The notes under the pieces are model-generated. The model saw nothing but the letters and a program-made list of their open reading frames with translations, did no database searches and had not been told where the DNA came from. From positions 1 to 64,000 of the forward strand of contig NZ_VBSN01000073.1 in the NCBI RefSeq assembly GCF_006149045.1: 64,000 nucleotides of DNA, in the 5' to 3' direction. The position numbers and the translations under genes are program-made. This DNA is from Dyadobacter flavalbus. GTDB lineage: Bacteria; Bacteroidota; Bacteroidia; Cytophagales; Spirosomataceae. Positions 35,496 to 45,715 of the stretch are shown one piece after another (position 1 is the stretch's first letter; every line of letters starts with the position of its first letter).

Positions 35496-36623
35496 TCAGT
35501 CCAGATTGCGGCTGATTTCATTGATCAGATATTCCTTGGGGTCGTTAAAATATTCCCAGAAAAAAATCCCGGCCAGTTTGTGCTTTTTCACATATTTGCA
35601 CTTGTCTTTTACCGACTTTTCGTCTTCGTACGTAATCAGCACTTTCGTGGAATCGTTGAAAAGATAAGGTGCCCGGGCCTTTTTGTCATAATATTTTTTG
35701 TACCCGTTCTGATTGATCAGTGAATCTTTCAGCTTTGAATAGCCGCCGCCCGGAACTGATTTGATGCGTTTTTCACCAAGACCATTGTTTTTACCCGTTT
35801 CTGCTTCCCAGCCTTTCCCGTAGAAAGCCGCGCCTAATCCGATTTTGGACGCCGGGACGCCTGCTGCAATAAAATTTTTCACCGACTGATCCGCAGACGA
35901 AACATCACTGGAATTGCCGTAACCGTAAAGATTGGTATGATGCCCGACGGTGCCGTTTTTACCGCCGTAATCGTAAGTCATGATGAAAATGTAATCCATG
36001 TAAGGCTGCAACAAACCCATTTCGGTATTATCTATAAAAGATTTTGATCCGCCGACGGCCGCTGTCAGCAGAAATTTCCTTCCTTTTTCCTTTTCCAGCA
36101 TATTCAGTTCTTCACGTAATGCCTTGAACATGAGCGTAAAATTCTGTTTGTCTTCGGGCCGGAAAACATTGCCTTCCTCGCCGCGCATGGCAGGATATTC
36201 CCAGTCAATATCCACGCCGTCCAGATTATACTGCCGGATAATGTCCACGCTCGATTTTGCAAATAGCAGCCGGGAAGTCGGCGTCAGGACCGCATCGGAG
36301 AAGTTCTCGCTCCATGCCCAGCCACCGATCGAAATGAGGATCTGAAGATCCGGGTTTTTAAGTTTCAGTTCGTTGAGCTTTCTGAAATTGGTGGAATCCG
36401 TCGCCAGATTGGTCAGGACGGCAAGGCTGTCCTGAACATTTACAAATGCGTAATTGATGTGAGTCAGTTTGTCCGCATCGATTTCTTCAGTATTCACCAA
36501 CCCGCGAAAACCGCCCACATAAGCATTCACAACATACTTTTTCTTCTTCTGGGCAAATGTATCAGTAAAATGAAAGCAGCAAAATGCAGTTATCAGCAGC
36601 AACAAACGGAGAAATGATTTCAT
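35496..36623 (-). CDS. Secreted GH18 chitinase
   Basis: 375 residues from the ATG at 36621-36623, which starts a clear signal peptide (SFLRLLLLITAFCCF). The TIM-barrel signatures of GH18 are present: INYAFVNVQ on strand 2, LQILISIGGWAW on strand 3, and DGVDIDWEYP with catalytic Glu142. The chitinase insertion and the C-terminal LAGIFFWEYFND strand 8 motif are also visible. It should hydrolyse chitin or related beta-1,4-linked N-acetylglucosamine polymers. A signal peptide but no T9SS tail suggests periplasmic or other export. It starts 22 bp after the stop of the FnIII protein gene, so they are cotranscribed. Confidence 0.92.
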   Translation of the reverse strand: MKSFLRLLLLITAFCCFHFTDTFAQKKKKYVVNAYVGGFRGLVNTEEIDADKLTHINYAFVNVQDSLAVLTNLATDSTNFRKLNELKLKNPDLQILISIGGWAWSENFSDAVLTPTSRLLFAKSSVDIIRQYNLDGVDIDWEYPAMRGEEGNVFRPEDKQNFTLMFKALREELNMLEKEKGRKFLLTAAVGGSKSFIDNTEMGLLQPYMDYIFIMTYDYGGKNGTVGHHTNLYGYGNSSDVSSADQSVKNFIAAGVPASKIGLGAAFYGKGWEAETGKNNGLGEKRIKSVPGGGYSKLKDSLINQNGYKKYYDKKARAPYLFNDSTKVLITYEDEKSVKDKCKYVKKHKLAGIFFWEYFNDPKEYLINEISRNLD

Positions 36624-36645
36624 GTTTACAGGCTTTGGTTCAGGA

Positions 36646-38115
36646 TTAATCAATCGCAATCTTATGCTTCAAAAGGGTGTTTTCAGTTTCCACAACAACG
36701 ATATAAATACCCGGATGCAGCGATCCGAGGTCAACTTGTGAAGAAGGCTGCACTGACTGCTGATTTCTTAATATTCCTTTCAGATCATAAATGCTTAACC
36801 GGCATTGCGGCTGCGGTTTCAGATCAATCACCAAAGTTCGTCCGTAAGCATAAATCCGGTTCTGGTTTGTTAACGGCTCGTTTGCTGTGATAATCGTAGA
36901 TCCGCGAACAATGGAAATCAGACTGTAAGGCGAACTTCCGCCTGCGTTAACAGCTTTGATCCGGTAATAATAATCCGTTATGGCCAGCGAATCCGTGTCC
37001 TGATACTGCACGGCACTGGCCGGCAGCCTGCCTATTTCCCTGAAATTACCGTCCGTATTTTGCGATCGTTCCACAATGATGGCATCTGCATTGCCGGTTA
37101 CCGGCGACCAGTTCAGCTGAATGAGGTCAGGCGCAAGCGGTACGGCTGTAAAGTTCAGCGGCCTGTCCGGCACCGGAATTTGCTGCGTCGTAGCCGAACT
37201 CACGGCACTATATGCAGAAGCCCCGATCAGGTTTACCGCCCTGATCCGGTAATAATATTTTGTAGCCGGAGCAAGTCCTGTATTTTCATAAACAATCCTG
37301 TTGGCCGCAATGTCGGCAATTTTGGTAAACGTAACGCCGTCCAGCGAACGTTCAAGCTGAAAGCCGGTTTCGTTCACCGCTTTATCCGTCCATGCAAGAT
37401 TGATCTGAAAAGGCGAAACAGCCGTTGCAATCAATCCCGCCGGCGCATTTGGAACGACTTCCAGCGTCGTGGCACTCACAACATTGGAATATGCGGATTT
37501 TCCGGCCGTATTTTTGGCCAGCAGGCGGTACCAGTATTTGGTTGTGGAGGCAAGGCCGGTATCTGCATAAGCCGTTGCATTGGCGGCAATGTCGGCAATT
37601 TTGATAAAAGCAGTTCCGTTCAGGGACCTTTCCAGTTCAAAACCCGTTTCATCCGTGGCGTTGTCAGTCCATTTCAGATTAATTTCTTTTCCTGTTACCG
37701 TTGTCACAGCCAGATTTGCCGGTGCTTTCGGAATGGTAATTACCGGTGGCTTGGTAACGGCGCTCACAATATTGGAATAAGCAGAAAATCCGGATGCGTT
37801 TTTTGCCCGTACCCGGTACCAGTATGTCGTTGAAGCAACAAGCTGCAGATTCTGAAAAACCTTGCTGTTTGCAGGAAGATCGGCGATCCGGACGAAAATT
37901 TTACCATCCGGCGAACGTTCCACTTCAAATCCGGTTTCGTCCAGAGAAGCATCTGTCCATTCCAGATTAATCTGTACCGGAGAAACAGCCGTTGCTTTCA
38001 GACTGGCGGGCGCCACCGGCACTGCCAAGGAATATGCCGGCGACAGTAGCATCAAAAGGTTTATAATCAGGGCATACTGGTCAAACCGCATTGCAGGTAT
38101 GCAAAGTTTCTTCAT
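36646..38115 (-). CDS. T9SS-secreted protein with four fibronectin type III domains
   Basis: 489 residues with a signal peptide (ALIINLLMLLSPAYSLA). Four tandem FnIII modules follow at about 33-121, 128-218, 222-312 and 316-408, each with the W in NLEWTD or LKWTD and the YWYRVRAKN-like strand. The last about 80 residues resemble a T9SS type A sorting domain (ISIYDLKG-like core seen here as RLSIYDLKGILRNQ, then LHPGIYIVVVETE). So it is probably exported by type IX secretion and attached to the cell surface or released. It is upstream of the chitinase gene and in the same transcript, so it may help bind a polymer or partner (inference). No catalytic domain. Confidence 0.88.
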   Translation of the reverse strand: MKKLCIPAMRFDQYALIINLLMLLSPAYSLAVPVAPASLKATAVSPVQINLEWTDASLDETGFEVERSPDGKIFVRIADLPANSKVFQNLQLVASTTYWYRVRAKNASGFSAYSNIVSAVTKPPVITIPKAPANLAVTTVTGKEINLKWTDNATDETGFELERSLNGTAFIKIADIAANATAYADTGLASTTKYWYRLLAKNTAGKSAYSNVVSATTLEVVPNAPAGLIATAVSPFQINLAWTDKAVNETGFQLERSLDGVTFTKIADIAANRIVYENTGLAPATKYYYRIRAVNLIGASAYSAVSSATTQQIPVPDRPLNFTAVPLAPDLIQLNWSPVTGNADAIIVERSQNTDGNFREIGRLPASAVQYQDTDSLAITDYYYRIKAVNAGGSSPYSLISIVRGSTIITANEPLTNQNRIYAYGRTLVIDLKPQPQCRLSIYDLKGILRNQQSVQPSSQVDLGSLHPGIYIVVVETENTLLKHKIAID

Positions 38116-38159
38116 AGGTTGAGTACAATTATTGAGTCAAAACAACGCTGAATGCTTTT

Positions 38160-39062
38160 TCAGAGCCAGCTTTTTCGCTTGAACCACATATAAATCCCGA
38201 CTGTAATCAATGCCATTGCCAACATGGTGACAGGATAACCGTATTTCATCTGCAACTCGGGCATGTAGCGGAAATTCATCCCGTAAATGCCTACAATAAA
38301 CGTCAGCGGCATAAAAAATACCGAAAACAACGTCAGTATGCGTACAATTTCATTGGTCCGCTGGGAAGATATGGAAAAATAGATCATTACGAGCTGATTC
38401 ATGTTCTCAAATAGCGTATCGTAAATGTTCTGCAGTTTAACAAATAAATCCCTTGTATCTCTTGTATTGGCATTGCCTTGTTCCGGCGTATCTATTTTTT
38501 CCACGATATCGTGCGAAAGCATGATGACCCGGCGCGTTACTTCCACTCTCCGCCTCAGATAATACAAACCTTTGAGCATGGAAGGTTTTCTGTTTTTAAG
38601 AAACATGTTGGCTTCGTAATACTCAATATCACTGGTCAGTTTGATGGATGGCTCTTCATATGTGGTCAGACAGATTTTAATAATTTCATTGACAAGTTCG
38701 TGCGTATTGCTGCATGTATTCTGTTCTTTCTGACTTTTCCGAATAATTTCCGGCGCAGCCCACGGTTTACGGTGCAGTGTAATAATCCGTTCATCATTCA
38801 TGAATATGGCCACACTGTCGGTAAGTTCGGGAACCGTATCCGCTTCAAGGGCAACTTCCTCGGCATGTACCCGGAAAATAATAAAAGCATAGCCGCCGAC
38901 ATTCTCAAATTTGGGAAGATGATCGGGCTGGCGCCAGTCTTTTATTGAAGAATGGTGCAGGGTATATTTTCTGGTTAACTCATCAATTTCTTCATCACTC
39001 GGATTTTCGGCATCCAGCCATTCAAAACCATACTCGGAACTTTCGGTAATTACATGGATCAT
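38160..39062 (-). CDS. corA: CorA-family magnesium/divalent cation transporter
   Basis: 300 residues. A large cytoplasmic N-terminal domain rich in charged helices precedes two C-terminal transmembrane segments (about 242-259 and 276-293). The first ends in the signature YGMNF, with GMN at 261-263, the selectivity-filter motif of the family. The C-terminus KRKSWL is basic and cytoplasmic. It forms a pentameric channel for Mg2+ or Co2+ in the inner membrane. The NDH-2 gene on the same strand starts at 40327 and ends at 39065, so the two are directly adjacent with only 2 bases between, showing cotranscription. Confidence 0.94.
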   Translation of the reverse strand: MIHVITESSEYGFEWLDAENPSDEEIDELTRKYTLHHSSIKDWRQPDHLPKFENVGGYAFIIFRVHAEEVALEADTVPELTDSVAIFMNDERIITLHRKPWAAPEIIRKSQKEQNTCSNTHELVNEIIKICLTTYEEPSIKLTSDIEYYEANMFLKNRKPSMLKGLYYLRRRVEVTRRVIMLSHDIVEKIDTPEQGNANTRDTRDLFVKLQNIYDTLFENMNQLVMIYFSISSQRTNEIVRILTLFSVFFMPLTFIVGIYGMNFRYMPELQMKYGYPVTMLAMALITVGIYMWFKRKSWL

Positions 39063-39064
39063 AA

Positions 39065-40327
39065 TTATTTGTCAGGTTTCGCATCCAGGATAAAGCGCAG
39101 CGACTGATCTCTGGTAAAAAGCGCAACAATCCAGTTATATAATGTCTTGACCTGATTACGGTAGCGGATCAATGAAAATAAATGCACGACAAGCCACATC
39201 ATGTAAGCGATAAACCCGTTGAAATGCATTCCCGACAAATCCGCAACGGCCTTGTTCACACCGATGATCGCCATGGAACCCCGGTCATTATAATGAAAGT
39301 CGTGCGCAGTTTTACCTTCAATAAGCGACCTGAAATTTTTGGCAAGATTTCTTCCCTGCTGAATGGCAACCTGCGCTACCTGCGGATGTCCGTCCGGGAA
39401 TTTCTCATCTGAATTCATCAGACAGATGTCGCCAATCGCAAAAATATTGTTATATCCTTTCACCCTGTTATAACTATCCACCAATACCCTTCTGCCTCTT
39501 CCGATCGCTTCTTTCGGAAGTCCGGGCAATGCAATGCCAGTTACGCCCGAAGTCCAGATAAGCGTTTCAGTTTCTATCGTGTGCCCGTTTGCAAATGTCA
39601 CAACCCCATCCTGAAAATCCTTAACGGCATGATCCAGCAGCACATTGATGCCAAGCCCTTTCAGTTCGCCAAGCGTATCCTGCTGCGATTTTTTTGTCAT
39701 CGGGTTCAGCACATTCGGAAGCGCATCCACCAGGTAAATCTGTACTTCATTCCGGTTCAGTTCGGGGTAATCCCTTTTAAAAATATTCTTGTGCATTTCA
39801 GCAAGCATGCCTGATATTTCCACGCCTGTAGGACCAGCGCCGGCCACAACAATGGAAAGTAGCTTCTTTCTTGCATTTACGTCCGCAATTTTGGTTGCTT
39901 TTTCCTTGTTCCATAAAATATGGTTCCGCAGCGCCAAGGCATCTTTCACCGTTTTCATGGGGACCGCATTTTTCCTTACGTTCTCCATTCCGAAATAGTT
40001 GGTTTCGGTACCCGTCGCAAATATCAGATAATCATAGTAAACGTCTCCGGTATCCGTAGAAATCCTGTTTTCTGCCGGAAAAACTTCCTGAAACAATCCC
40101 AGACTGAACCTTAAATTGCTTTTTTTCTGAAAGAATTTACGAAACGGATAACAGATATTGGAAGGGTCCAGAAATCCGGTGGCTACCTGATAAAGCAGCG
40201 GCGGAAAGAAGTTGTAATTGTTTTTGTCTATTAGAGTAATGTGAAAGAGATTGTCTTTTGCCAGTTTCTGCGCAAGGTTTATTCCTGCAAATCCGCCTCC
40301 GATAATTACTACTTTTTTTTGCTCCAT
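39065..40327 (-). CDS. ndh: Type II NADH:quinone oxidoreductase (NDH-2)
   Basis: 420 residues. Two Rossmann dinucleotide sites are visible, KVVIIGGGFAGINLAQKL at the N-terminus (FAD) and SIVVAGAGPTGVEISG (NADH). The flavin loop shows NYNFFPPLLYQVATG, and the GD site is NIFAIGDICLM. A hydrophobic C-terminal stretch (FNGFIAYMMWLVVHLFSLIRY) anchors the enzyme to the inner-membrane surface as in known NDH-2. It oxidises NADH and reduces quinone without pumping protons. It is directly upstream of corA and cotranscribed. Confidence 0.94.
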   Translation of the reverse strand: MEQKKVVIIGGGFAGINLAQKLAKDNLFHITLIDKNNYNFFPPLLYQVATGFLDPSNICYPFRKFFQKKSNLRFSLGLFQEVFPAENRISTDTGDVYYDYLIFATGTETNYFGMENVRKNAVPMKTVKDALALRNHILWNKEKATKIADVNARKKLLSIVVAGAGPTGVEISGMLAEMHKNIFKRDYPELNRNEVQIYLVDALPNVLNPMTKKSQQDTLGELKGLGINVLLDHAVKDFQDGVVTFANGHTIETETLIWTSGVTGIALPGLPKEAIGRGRRVLVDSYNRVKGYNNIFAIGDICLMNSDEKFPDGHPQVAQVAIQQGRNLAKNFRSLIEGKTAHDFHYNDRGSMAIIGVNKAVADLSGMHFNGFIAYMMWLVVHLFSLIRYRNQVKTLYNWIVALFTRDQSLRFILDAKPDK

Positions 40328-40573
40328 GATATCTGATCTTTTTGACGGAAATAATCCACGACTATTACTATAATTATGCCCGGAGCGGCATGCAGCAGGC
40401 AGTTCAGGGCCATTTTCTGTTTTTTTACGGTCAGCAGTGTGAAATTCTTTACTCAGTCATAATTTCCCTTATTCATTTCATACCTTCCGCCGGAAGCTGT
40501 TACCGGTCATTGTACTGGCATATCGTTTTTAAGCAGTTCGGTCATATTCAACCTTCAATCAAAAATTGTCAAT

Positions 40574-41431
40574 ATGGATTACGAAATAGATACAAAAGGC
40601 CAGACGCAGGAATCCCAGCCGGGCATTGAAAAAGAAATGGACCCGGCACCGGTTATTATCCGTGAAAACTACAAAGGCAGCAGCAGGCTGGAAGGCAAGA
40701 CGGCTCTGATTACGGGCGGCGACAGCGGCATCGGACGTGCCGTTGCGGTACATTTTGCACGCGAAGGCGCCGATGTTGCCATTGTATATCTCGATGAAAA
40801 CGAAGACGCACAGCAAACGAAATCGCTTGTGGAAGCCGAGGGAAAAGCCTGCCTGCTGATCCCGGGCGATATCCGCAGCGAATCATTTTGTAAAGAAGCC
40901 GTGGAACGCGTTGTCAGCAAATTCGGGAAACTGAATATTCTGGTGAACAATGCCGCCGAGCAGCACCCGAAGGAGGACGTGCAGGAAATTTCCGCCGAAC
41001 AGCTTAAAGATACTTTTTCGACCAATATATTTTCCTTCTTCTATTTTACACAGGCAGCACTTCCGCACCTGAAAGAAGGCGATGCCATTGTGAATACGAC
41101 TTCGGTGACAGCTTATCACGGAAGCCCTGCATTGCTTGATTATTCCTCTACAAAAGGAGCCATTGTAGCTTACACCCGTTCGCTGGCGATTAACCTGGCA
41201 GAAAAGAACATCCGGGTAAATGCCGTTGCGCCCGGCCCGATATGGACACCGCTGATCCCGTCTACTTTCGACTCTGAAAAGGTGGAGAAATTCGGCAAGG
41301 ATACGCCTTTCAAACGTCCCGGCCAGCCCAGTGAAGTGGCGCCGTGCTATGTATTTCTGGCCAGTGAAGATGCGTCCTACATGAGCGGACAGGTTCTGCA
41401 TCCGAATGGCGGACAGGTTGTTAACGGATAA
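40574..41431 (+). CDS. SDR-family oxidoreductase, general-stress type
   Basis: 285 residues, with an N-terminal extension of about 40 residues (charged, ending at SSRLEGKTALITGG) before the Rossmann fold. Motifs: TGGDSGIGRAVAVHFAREGADV, NNAAEQHP, NTTSVTAY with the catalytic Ser, YSSTKGA (Tyr and Lys), and APGPIWTPLIPS. The C-terminal QVLHPNGGQVVNG matches the YdaD/YhxC-type group of general stress oxidoreductases, which have the same extension. Substrate unknown. It converges on the hybrid kinase gene, with a shared terminator. Confidence 0.9.
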   Translation: MDYEIDTKGQTQESQPGIEKEMDPAPVIIRENYKGSSRLEGKTALITGGDSGIGRAVAVHFAREGADVAIVYLDENEDAQQTKSLVEAEGKACLLIPGDIRSESFCKEAVERVVSKFGKLNILVNNAAEQHPKEDVQEISAEQLKDTFSTNIFSFFYFTQAALPHLKEGDAIVNTTSVTAYHGSPALLDYSSTKGAIVAYTRSLAINLAEKNIRVNAVAPGPIWTPLIPSTFDSEKVEKFGKDTPFKRPGQPSEVAPCYVFLASEDASYMSGQVLHPNGGQVVNG

Positions 41432-41440
41432 AAATATAAA

Positions 41441-41510
41441 AAAAGCTGTCATTGCGGCAAGAAAATCCGGATGTGTTTTCCGGCATGTTTCCAGCATCAA
41501 TGACAGCTTT
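41441..41510. terminator. Bidirectional terminator between SDR and hybrid kinase genes
   Basis: AAAAGCTGTCATTG (41441-41454) pairs with CAATGACAGCTTT (41498-41510), a long stem with an A-run on one side and a T-run on the other, about 40 bases of loop containing smaller CCGG repeats. It lies in the 96 bp between convergent stops. Confidence 0.75.
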
Positions 41511-41527
41511 ATTTCAAAACGGCCCTT

Positions 41528-44500
41528 TTACTTTCTTCCCTTAAAAAGCCATTTCTGAATTGCTTCCTCCAGCGTATCTTTTATAACAGGCTTGGTAAGA
41601 TAATCGTCCATTCCGGCTTCAATACATTTTTCACGTTCTCCGACAACGGTTCCGGCGGTCAGTGCAATGATCGGGATCTTTTTATCCGTTTCCAGCATCC
41701 GTATGGCGCCTGTGGCTTCATAACCGTTCATTTCCGGCATTTGAATGTCCATAAAAATAATGTCGGGATCAGATTCCTGATAGGCCTTGATGGCTTCCTT
41801 TCCGTTTACCGCTTCAATCATTCTGACATTCGGAAGTATCTTTTCCAGCATGGTTTTAACCAGCAGCATGTTGATTTTATGGTCTTCCGCAATCAGAACC
41901 GTTACTTCCTGATTGCTGTAGGTGCTGGCTTTGCCGTTTTCATGTCCTGAATTGCTCTGTACGTCATGTCCGTTTTTCAGGTTGATCTGTGATAAAGTAT
42001 GGAACAGCTGCGGAATCTTGACCGGTTTGATCAGGAAATGCTGGATGTTCAGTTCTTCTTTTACCGAATTGAGCATTTCTTCCTCAAACGAGTCATTAAG
42101 CAGGATTACAGGCTGGTTTGCAAGTTCGGATTTGATGTTTCTGATCCTGCGTACGGTTTCAATTCCGTCCTGCCCGGGCATTTTGAAATCCATCAGAATG
42201 ACATCATACCTGTTTTCCGCCGCCAGCTTTCGGATTGCTTCATCGCCGTTCTGAACGTAATCTGCGCTGATATTTTTGTTGTTCAGGATGTCTTTCAGGA
42301 TACGCCCGTTTTTCGGATTGTCATCAACGATCAGTATTTTATCAATATGTTCGTTATTTTGCCAGGCAAACTTGTTCTCGCCTTCCACAGAAGAAAATGT
42401 TACATCAAAATAGAACGTACTGCCCGCATCCACCGCGCTCGTCAGCTGCAGCCTGCTGTCCATCAATCCCAGAAGACTGTTGGAAATCGTAAGGCCGAGG
42501 CCTGTTCCTCCGAAACGCTTCGTCGTGGAGGAATCTTCCTGTGCAAATGCTTCAAAGATTTTCCGCTGGTTTTGCAGCTCTATACCGATCCCTGTGTCCC
42601 TTACGGAGAACCTGAAACTGTTTTCCAGATTACTCAAAGGCGTCAGCAATTCTATTTTAAGTTCGATTTCACCCGTTATCGTGAACTTTACGGCATTGCT
42701 CAGCAGATTGACCAGAATCTGCCGCAGGCGAATGGAATCTGTCCAGACGAACTGCGGAATATCTGAAGGAATATTCAGCAGCATTTCCAGATGTTTTTGC
42801 TGCGCCTGATAAGTAACCATATCCATCACTTGCCCGCAGATTTCCAGCAAGTCTGTTTTCTCCATCGTAAGTTCCAGCTTTCCGGCTTCTATTTTGGAAA
42901 AGTCCAGAATGTCATTGATGATATCGAGCAGCGAATTGGCCGACTGGAAAACCATGGACATGTACTGCTGCTGCGTTTCATCCAGACTTGTTTTCATCAA
43001 CAGGTCGGTAAAGCCCACGACGCCGTTCAGCGGCGTACGGATTTCGTGGCTCATGTTGGCCAGAAATTCCGATTTCAGTTTATTGGCCGATTCGGCATGT
43101 TCGCGGGCTTCCAGCAATTCCTGTTCAGCCTGTTTCCGGAGCGTAATGTCTCTGATGACGGCCTGAATGATATCCTGTCCGTTGATACTGATCCGCGTTA
43201 AGAGCACTTCGGCGACAAATGTGCCTTTGATCTTGCCAAAACGCTTGTAAGTCCATTCAAAACTGTGGCTTCCGTCTTCGTACACTTTATTGACGTGTTC
43301 CATCGTAATGCCCTCCCCGCTTTCCATTTTCACAGTCGGGTTGTTGGACAAACTGCCCAGCGGCATTCTCAGCAGCGTACCGACGCTGTCCAGCCCGAAC
43401 ATCATCAAGGCTGCATGGTTGCAATCCAGGTATTCGTGCCGGTTGAACAGGATGACGGCATCACTCGTAGAATCATACAGGCTTCTGAACTTGGCTTCCG
43501 AATTAAGGAGTTCCACCTCATGGCGCTTGCGCAGTGTTACATCCTGAAAAGCGCCGTAAACTCTTTCACAAATGCCGTTGTTCATATCCGCTTTCCCGAT
43601 GGTCCTTACCCACAGCTCGTTTCCTTTGCTTGTAATGAGCTGCAGTTCCATGTCCCAGGCCGTACCGTGCGACACCGCTTCGTAAACAGCCTCCGTTATA
43701 ATCTGGCGGCTCGGGCCTTTATAAAAAGAAATGGCAGACTGCAGATCGGGCATAAAATCGTCGTCTATTTCATGGATTTCCCTGACAATGGACGTCCATG
43801 TAATTTCACCTGTCCGCGGATAAAACTCCCATCCTCCTACCCTGGCCACGCTGTTGGTTTGTTCCAGCATGTCCTTCATCCTGCGCATTTCATCGTCCGT
43901 TTTTTTACGGGATGAAATATCCCTTTCAACGGCGATGTAATTGATGCAGTTTCCTTTATCATCAATCACCGGGGTAACTTTCAGATCAACCCAGTATTTT
44001 TCTCCATTTTTCTTATAACAAAGCAGTTCCTCCTGAACAATGTTGTTATGGATGCATGCATTGTAAATTCTGTCAACTGTTTCTTTATCCGTTTCCGGCC
44101 CGCCCATCATTTTCTCCGGCCTCATTCCTTTTACTTCCTTCCTTGTATATCCTGTCTGGTTTTCACATGCCTTGTTGATCCATGTAATGTAACCTTTGTT
44201 ATCCGTTATGAGGATATAATCCGTTGTGTTGGATGCGACAATGGCAAGTTCCTTCAGACGTTCTCTTGAATTCCTGAGCTCTGTAATGTTGTGGCTCGTC
44301 AGTATGATTTCCTTGCTGACCGGATTCACGTTTGCCATCGTGCTGCTCCACGACCATGATCCGTCCTTATGCATAATCCGGTGTTCCACGCCTCCTTTTA
44401 CAGAGTCCTGTGAAGTCAGGATTTTATGCAGGGCTTTAAAGCAGATTTCAATATCGTCCGGGTGAATAAAGCTGATGAACGATTTACCAATGGTTTCTTC

Positions 44501-45394
44501 CAGCGAATAGCCGTACATGGTTGTCCAGCTTGGCGAAACGTAAGTAAAGATCCCTTCCGGAGAAATGGTGAAAAGTACGTCGTTCATACTGGAAACCAGC
44601 ACGGACAGATCTTCCTCCACCTTTAATTTCCGTGTAATGTCATAACCGATGCAGAATACTTCCGTAACCTGACCGGCTTCGTTCCGGATGCCTGTAAATT
44701 CCCACTGGGTTGTATTTAATTCTCCTTTCAGCGACTGTTTTCTCAGTACAACGGCGTGCGGTTTTTCGGGTTCCAGGTAGCACTTCCAACCGGTATCCAG
44801 ACATTTTTGTACGTCTTCCGGAACAACGCCCAGCAACGATGACTTTCCGTATATATCTTCCTGTTTTATTCCATAAAAGTCACAGAAACAGTCATTTGCA
44901 TAGAAGTAATTTCCGGCTATGTCCACCCCGACAGCATAAATGCTGCTGCTGTGCAGAAATGTTTTGTACAACGGGCTGTTGCAATCGGAATTCAGCCTGG
45001 GTTCCTCTGTTCTTTTAAACCCCGAAATGATCTGGCTCAACTTACCGTCATGGTTATATATTCCCAGTGAATGCGCGGTCAAAAACAGTTTGCCCGAATT
45101 GTTTTCGCCAATCTGAATCCGTTTGCCGAATTCCTCCTTGGTATTTCTGAAATGATTCCGGGCATTTTCAAGGTATTCCGGAAGGATCTGTGCTTGTAGC
45201 AGCCCGTCTGTTTCACTGTCTTCCGGTCTTGAAACAATTCCCAGCGTTCTGTACAATTTATCATCTGCCCAATATCCGGAAGCTTCTGATCCTTCACATA
45301 TTATCAATCCATCTGTTGCCGAATTCAGAATAAAATCAAAAACATTTTCATCTTCCTGCAGAATGCTATACAGCTCTTTTTTTAGGTTATTCAT
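41528..45394 (-). CDS. Hybrid histidine kinase with six PAS domains and two receivers
   Basis: 1288 residues from the ATG at 45394 (residue 13 of a frame open to 45430; numbers below count from that longer start). No membrane segment, so a cytoplasmic sensor. PAS-like domains at about 30-140, 155-268, 275-387, 392-506, 517-635 and 640-765, several ending DIT or RDIS. A helix leads to the HisKA box NMSHEIRTPLNG with His795; the ATPase has NLLSNAVKF, DTGIGI and GGTGLGLTISN. Receiver 1 has Asp1081 in VILMDFKMPGQDG, receiver 2 has Asp1228 in IIFMDIQMPEMNG. No partner gene adjoins it. The input is unknown. Confidence 0.94.
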   Translation of the reverse strand: MNNLKKELYSILQEDENVFDFILNSATDGLIICEGSEASGYWADDKLYRTLGIVSRPEDSETDGLLQAQILPEYLENARNHFRNTKEEFGKRIQIGENNSGKLFLTAHSLGIYNHDGKLSQIISGFKRTEEPRLNSDCNSPLYKTFLHSSSIYAVGVDIAGNYFYANDCFCDFYGIKQEDIYGKSSLLGVVPEDVQKCLDTGWKCYLEPEKPHAVVLRKQSLKGELNTTQWEFTGIRNEAGQVTEVFCIGYDITRKLKVEEDLSVLVSSMNDVLFTISPEGIFTYVSPSWTTMYGYSLEETIGKSFISFIHPDDIEICFKALHKILTSQDSVKGGVEHRIMHKDGSWSWSSTMANVNPVSKEIILTSHNITELRNSRERLKELAIVASNTTDYILITDNKGYITWINKACENQTGYTRKEVKGMRPEKMMGGPETDKETVDRIYNACIHNNIVQEELLCYKKNGEKYWVDLKVTPVIDDKGNCINYIAVERDISSRKKTDDEMRRMKDMLEQTNSVARVGGWEFYPRTGEITWTSIVREIHEIDDDFMPDLQSAISFYKGPSRQIITEAVYEAVSHGTAWDMELQLITSKGNELWVRTIGKADMNNGICERVYGAFQDVTLRKRHEVELLNSEAKFRSLYDSTSDAVILFNRHEYLDCNHAALMMFGLDSVGTLLRMPLGSLSNNPTVKMESGEGITMEHVNKVYEDGSHSFEWTYKRFGKIKGTFVAEVLLTRISINGQDIIQAVIRDITLRKQAEQELLEAREHAESANKLKSEFLANMSHEIRTPLNGVVGFTDLLMKTSLDETQQQYMSMVFQSANSLLDIINDILDFSKIEAGKLELTMEKTDLLEICGQVMDMVTYQAQQKHLEMLLNIPSDIPQFVWTDSIRLRQILVNLLSNAVKFTITGEIELKIELLTPLSNLENSFRFSVRDTGIGIELQNQRKIFEAFAQEDSSTTKRFGGTGLGLTISNSLLGLMDSRLQLTSAVDAGSTFYFDVTFSSVEGENKFAWQNNEHIDKILIVDDNPKNGRILKDILNNKNISADYVQNGDEAIRKLAAENRYDVILMDFKMPGQDGIETVRRIRNIKSELANQPVILLNDSFEEEMLNSVKEELNIQHFLIKPVKIPQLFHTLSQINLKNGHDVQSNSGHENGKASTYSNQEVTVLIAEDHKINMLLVKTMLEKILPNVRMIEAVNGKEAIKAYQESDPDIIFMDIQMPEMNGYEATGAIRMLETDKKIPIIALTAGTVVGEREKCIEAGMDDYLTKPVIKDTLEEAIQKWLFKGRK

Positions 45395-45715
45395 CTTTAA
45401 AAGCCTTCCAAATTTAATTTCATCCTGCATGTGTTTAAGTGATGTACAAGGTAGCCTTTAATTTAATTAGATCGTTAAAATCAAGTGTGTCTGTTGTAAT
45501 ACTTTTACTAATTTCCAACAATTACTACTACTTTCCAAGAAGCATTACATATAAAAGATTAGCGTATAATCATAAATGTTATTGTAACTGTCCTTCACTA
45601 ACAACCTCGTCATCAGCAGCTGTTTGAGGGATCGACAAGGGCCGGACAGTTTTAAATGAACCCTGCCATTATCTTTCCAAAGTCACCAGAAAACCTGACC
45701 GGCATATACTATACT

